Below, piece by piece: positions 61,200-64,000 of a stretch of 64,000 bases of DNA. The notes under the pieces were generated by a model that did not search any database, was not told the origin of the DNA, and worked only from the letters and a program-made list of their open reading frames with translations. Made by a program: the position numbers and the translations under genes. The DNA lies in contig JAQGDQ010000196.1 in assembly GCA_030141605.1 (NCBI GenBank), forward strand, positions 186,001 through 250,000, given 5' to 3'. The DNA comes from Tubiluchus corallicola (Eukaryota > Priapulida > Priapulimorpha > Priapulimorphida > Tubiluchidae). Position 1 is the first letter of the stretch. The number at the start of each line of letters is the position of its first letter.

Positions 61200-63721
61200 C
61201 CTTCTTTGTAGTTCTGAGAATTATGGAAAATTAAGGAAATTAGTTCTGTCGCCAATTTGGAAGTGTTTAAAATAGTGGCAGATTGTGTTTGATTTTGTTT
61301 TCATTGGAATAAACATGCCAGCTATTAGGTGACTTTTCGATACTACATTGATGCTCCTTGAGTTGTCATTGGTCCTTTACAGTTGTAATTCAGACATGTC
61401 ATCTTTACATTTTTGTACATTTTGTTAACAATGCAAAATTAGTTTACTTTTATTTACTACCATCCTTTTGTAACATAACTGATGCAGTAAAGGTCAAGTA
61501 AATTGCTTTACCTCCAGTCTGTTATTTTCATATATCATGTGGGCATTTTTCCTAGTTAATTTTTTATTTTGCAGGGCTTACAAGATGGTTGCTATTGAAG
61601 ACACAAAATTTCCACTTATTGCTGACAAAGGCAAAAAGGTAAGTTTACAAATATGCAATGTATGAATTGTCACTATGCCACTTTGAGCTGACTGCACACT
61701 TTCTCTAATAATGTGAGCAGTTCGTATTTGTTTAAATGAGTGACATTATAAAATTGTAAGCAAGCCTTGAAAAAATTCTTAAATTGATAACACAACAAGC
61801 TTTAAATACCTTTTTCCTCCTTATCAGTTAGATAAAATTCTGTGGCATTTCAATCCGTATGTGACATTAATACGCTAATCCTCTTTCATTAGGCACCCAA
61901 AATTTATTTTATTTTGAGCATCAGTTAATTTAATAAAATCTAAACACAATTTGTCTGCAAATGTCTTAACATGTGCGCTTACTGACATGATTCCATTATT
62001 CAGGTGACTAGTAGAAAGTTTCTAATCAAGTGACTTAGTTGCTTACATATGTCAGAACAAAACAATACTGGTCAATGTTAGGACATGTCTCTTAGCATAC
62101 AAGCCTTTTAACTCAACCAATTGCACTTCAGAAATGTTCAACTTGGAAGTGTTTAAAAGTCAAATCTCTTTAGAAAAAAGAGCTTACTGTAACTTGAAAT
62201 TTGACCCTAACTTTATTAACTTTTGTGGCTTCCTTCCTAGTGAAATCAGGCCTTGAAGTTGCATTTTTCCACAAATATTTTGTTTGGATTTGCTCGTGAA
62301 ACTTTGGAAAATCGCAGGCTAAACTAATGTGTTAGCAATGGCTTCCTTGGATACTGCATCGTTTCTGTGATGCTAAATTTGTAAACATTGCTACACAGCG
62401 AAATTGACACGTGATAACCAAATCAGCTGCGCTGACATCATCTAAAAAGCAAAATGCGTGAAATTAAGGCCCTGACTTTCTTCGGAAATGACACATTCGC
62501 ACCCGATCTCCTCTTGTATAAATCACGAAGAAAAAGTTAAGGGTATCAGAAAATCTTAGAGCAGAGCATTTTCTTTCTGTTTTTGTGTAAAACTGAAACT
62601 TCATAAAGTACGATGTATTTGACCTTTAAGCAGTATTTTACTACTTATAAACCATTTACCACTTATAACACATACCAGTATTAAGACAGTGTTGTTTTAA
62701 GGCAACTTTCTCAACACATTATCATTAGTATGAGTTGTTGCATTTGATTAATTGTGCATATTTCTTCACAGGCTCGTGTGCTAGCCACTATTGGACCAAC
62801 ACGAGGTCTAGGAGATCACGATTTGCGTGTTTTTGATACTAACTTGTATGTAAAACCATTTCTGTCTTCAGTACCTGAGGTAAGTTTATGATGACTTGTT
62901 ATGTTTATATTGTACCTTTTGCATGCCTGACACATTACAAGGTGACACCTGAGATTGTTAGCTTCAGATCAAAGTTCGATTTGTAAGCTTAGCTGGTCTT
63001 TAGTTTGTAAGCTGACAGGAACAAATCCTTTTTTCTAAGACGTTGGTATTGCAGTGTTTTAAAAACTACACGAATATAGAAAGAAGTTTCACTAATGTGA
63101 AAATGACTTATCACTAAGAACTAGTACAATTCATACAAAAATCCCATAATAAGCAAATGAAAGATACATAGTACCAGCTTACGTCTCGGTGAGCTATCTT
63201 AATGTAGGTGAAAGAATGTAAAATCAAAAAGTATCACTATCCATTTAGCATCCATTATTGAAAATATCAAGAAAACACAGATTATAGATGGATGCATGGA
63301 TCAAGAAATGAAAAGTCCTAATTTTGTTTTAAGAACAAAATGGATATTTTGCAACCCTTTACTCACACTGAAAAAGCAACCTATATCCAAAATATCCATA
63401 TTGAAAATATCAACTAAATCCAAATATTTTTCAACATATTTTTCATTATCTTATTTGTGGGATTTGTTTATTAATTAAAATCCCTGAGCTTTTAGTGTCG
63501 ACCAGTAGCAAATACTCATATTGGAAGTAACATGAATTACCATGATTAAATCTTGTTATGTCTATTTAGGTAGAAGTAATTGACCTTTCCACAGAGGAGT
63601 ATGGTCCTGATGATGTAGTAATTCTTGCCTCTGATGGATTATGGGATGTGACGAGCAATGAGACGGCAGCAGAAATTGTCATGTCGACACTCTCAAAATT
63701 TTCATTTAATGAACTCAGCAG
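48427..63721 (+). CDS. PPM1H/J/M-type PP2C Ser/Thr phosphatase, 5' part (9 exons; continues past window)
   Basis: Coding exons: 48427-48650, 53881-54058, 54567-54668, 55385-55549, 55945-56142, 59222-59340, 61575-61638, 62772-62879, 63570-63721. They give 436 codons in frame; the last exon ends in phase 2 at a GT donor, so the C-terminus lies beyond the window. Visible: [15 protein letters not shown] and [11 protein letters not shown] near residues 40-74; NEDQAACEV at about 85-93; the PP2C metal motif FDGHAGSG at about 147-154; [66 protein letters not shown] at about 406-413. These match the PPM1H/J/M subfamily, metal-dependent protein phosphatases. Which of H, J or M cannot be decided, because invertebrates may carry one ancestral gene. 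Introns 1 (5.2 kb) and 5 (3.1 kb) are swollen by repeats. Confidence 0.93.
48889..50535 (-). pseudogene. LINE EN-RT fragment, 5'- and 3'-truncated
   Basis: Read right to left: the endonuclease C-terminal half with GFNLPNTNW and [10 protein letters not shown] (50530-49895); a linker; RT fingers and palm with [19 protein letters not shown] and [16 protein letters not shown] (49523-49089); then [18 protein letters not shown] and [11 protein letters not shown] (49125-48889), after which the match stops. A frame change separates the two RT pieces. It is a jockey/CR1-group element, inactive, in intron 1 of the phosphatase gene. Confidence 0.88.
50590..53331 (+). pseudogene. LINE EN-RT copy, near full ORF2, decayed
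   Basis: Plus strand: endonuclease pieces ([48 protein letters not shown] at 50590-51255); pre-RT region (51447-51665); RT entry NYRPISI near 51930; [36 protein letters not shown] and LFADDTSLF (52032-52424); then the C-terminal domain (52663-53331, [15 protein letters not shown]). Many stops and frameshifts. Its domain order matches CR1/L2-like LINEs but its sequence differs from the neighbouring minus-strand copy. Confidence 0.9.
56143..57620. other. PPM1-type intron 5, left part, no gene seen
   Basis: Unique-looking AT-rich intron sequence. A minus-strand 73-residue frame (56525-56304) has no family or splice support. Confidence 0.5.
57640..58200 (+). repeat. CCACAC-rich minisatellite with higher-order ~240-bp repeat
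   Basis: The plus strand is almost free of G and is built of CCACACCA/CACCCA steps, with two GATGATGATG interruptions (about 57940-57965 and 58135-58165). The blocks around 57765-57960 and 58005-58170 are diverged copies (caccatgcc...cacccacNcc-aaagtacccatacca). A 207-codon His/Thr/Pro-rich frame (57626-58249) runs through it and is most likely a by-product of the repeat. Confidence 0.85.
58490..58988. other. GC-richer unassigned segment in PPM1-type intron 5
   Basis: About 500 bp that is visibly richer in C, G and CpG than its surroundings. It is bounded on the right by an (AT)n microsatellite. No reading frame, inverted ends or known repeat were recognised. It may be a transposable-element remnant or a more recent insertion. 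Confidence 0.35.
58989..59033. repeat. (TA)n microsatellite
   Basis: Uninterrupted TA run of about 45 nt in intron 5 of the phosphatase gene. Confidence 0.95.
59757..59985. repeat. Dispersed ~250-bp repeat family, copy C
   Basis: Third copy of the family at 12990 and 44630: gaagtactggcctggcagag, then gtcttagcaatgtttgcatt, then cacccatccagttagcag. It lies in the phosphatase intron after the exon 59222-59340. Confidence 0.6.
60890..61095 (+). repeat. GTTA/GACT simple-sequence cluster
   Basis: Degenerate GTTA units (60893-60955), then GACT units (61021-61090). Low-complexity intron sequence. Confidence 0.7.
61110..61200 (+). repeat. (GA)n microsatellite
   Basis: About 90 nt of GA repeats with minor interruptions in the phosphatase intron before exon 61575-61638. 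It creates spurious Arg/Glu and Ser/Leu frames. Confidence 0.97.
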
Positions 63722-64000
63722 GTAAACAAGAAAACATCATTTGTTTTTTTGTGATTTATATTTGCTGCTTTCAACTTTAACATAAAATTACACTCTAAAA
63801 TGGTTAATGGTACATGTTTACTTACATGCTAATTTTGGTAATCAAATATTAGATGAGCTGCATCTTGAGCAACAAAATTTTATTGAGAAAAGTTTTTTGT
63901 TCTATAAAGTATCTTTGTTAGCTTCATTATATTAGTGTCAAAATTATTAAGTTGATGTTTAATATAATGCCAGCACTAAAAGTACTATGATGTGGATGAA
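63722..64000 (+). other. PPM1-type intron 9, cut by window end
   Basis: It begins with the donor GTAAAC after the exon ending at 63721. Nothing else was recognised; the remaining exons lie to the right. Confidence 0.7.

Noticed and set aside
60956-61275. Ser/Leu-rich and Arg/Glu-rich frames around 61.1 kb
   Set aside because: Translations of the (GA)n microsatellite within an intron.

Overview
This is a eukaryotic, AT-rich, intron-rich window from an animal, almost certainly an invertebrate. It carries three multi-exon genes whose closest relatives, from memory of the families, are animal proteins. The space between exons is filled with LINE fragments, DNA-transposon derivatives, SINE-like repeats, minisatellites and microsatellites. 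There are no operons, CRISPR arrays or bacterial signals. I cannot name the phylum from the sequence alone.

Layout. 1-8.7 kb is repeat-rich and holds no complete gene: degraded minus-strand LINE pieces (about 1.15-1.97 and 3.30-4.25 kb), a weak candidate for the start of a minus-strand gene (2.17-2.60 kb), and a 1.4-kb non-autonomous element flanked by TTAA (6.07-7.48 kb). 8.82-30.89 kb (+) is a 22-coding-exon gene for a RAD54L2/ARIP4-type SNF2 helicase. I reconstructed it exon by exon with all phases closing, giving 2383 codons plus stop. Its intron 6 holds a 2.8-kb nested tandem-repeat array, and one of its introns is GC-AG. 30.9-35.6 kb is the space between convergent genes and contains a pogo/Tigger-type MITE. 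35.62-47.00 kb (-) is a 9-coding-exon arsenite methyltransferase gene (AS3MT), 403 codons plus stop, with all four expected catalytic cysteines. Its introns carry a hAT-type element with a long internal hairpin, a LINE tail beside a TTAGGG-like tract, and a second, inverted copy of the TTAA-flanked element. 48.43 kb to the right edge (+) is the 5' part (9 coding exons, 436 complete codons) of a PPM1H/J/M-type PP2C phosphatase. Its first intron holds two LINEs head to head, and a later intron holds a His/Thr-coding minisatellite.

How the genes relate. They act in unrelated processes: chromatin remodelling and nuclear-receptor regulation, arsenic biotransformation, and Ser/Thr dephosphorylation. 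The helicase and methyltransferase genes converge, and the methyltransferase and phosphatase genes diverge across about 1.4 kb that contains a palindromic E-box. From established human gene maps, RAD54L2 and a PPM1H/J/M paralogue (PPM1M) both lie in 3p21, so their adjacency here may be a remnant of old animal linkage.

No new multi-gene system was found. The most unusual items are the nested intronic satellite, the inverted pair of TTAA-flanked elements 34 kb apart, the hairpin inside the hAT element, the large insert between the two helicase lobes, and the linkage observation.
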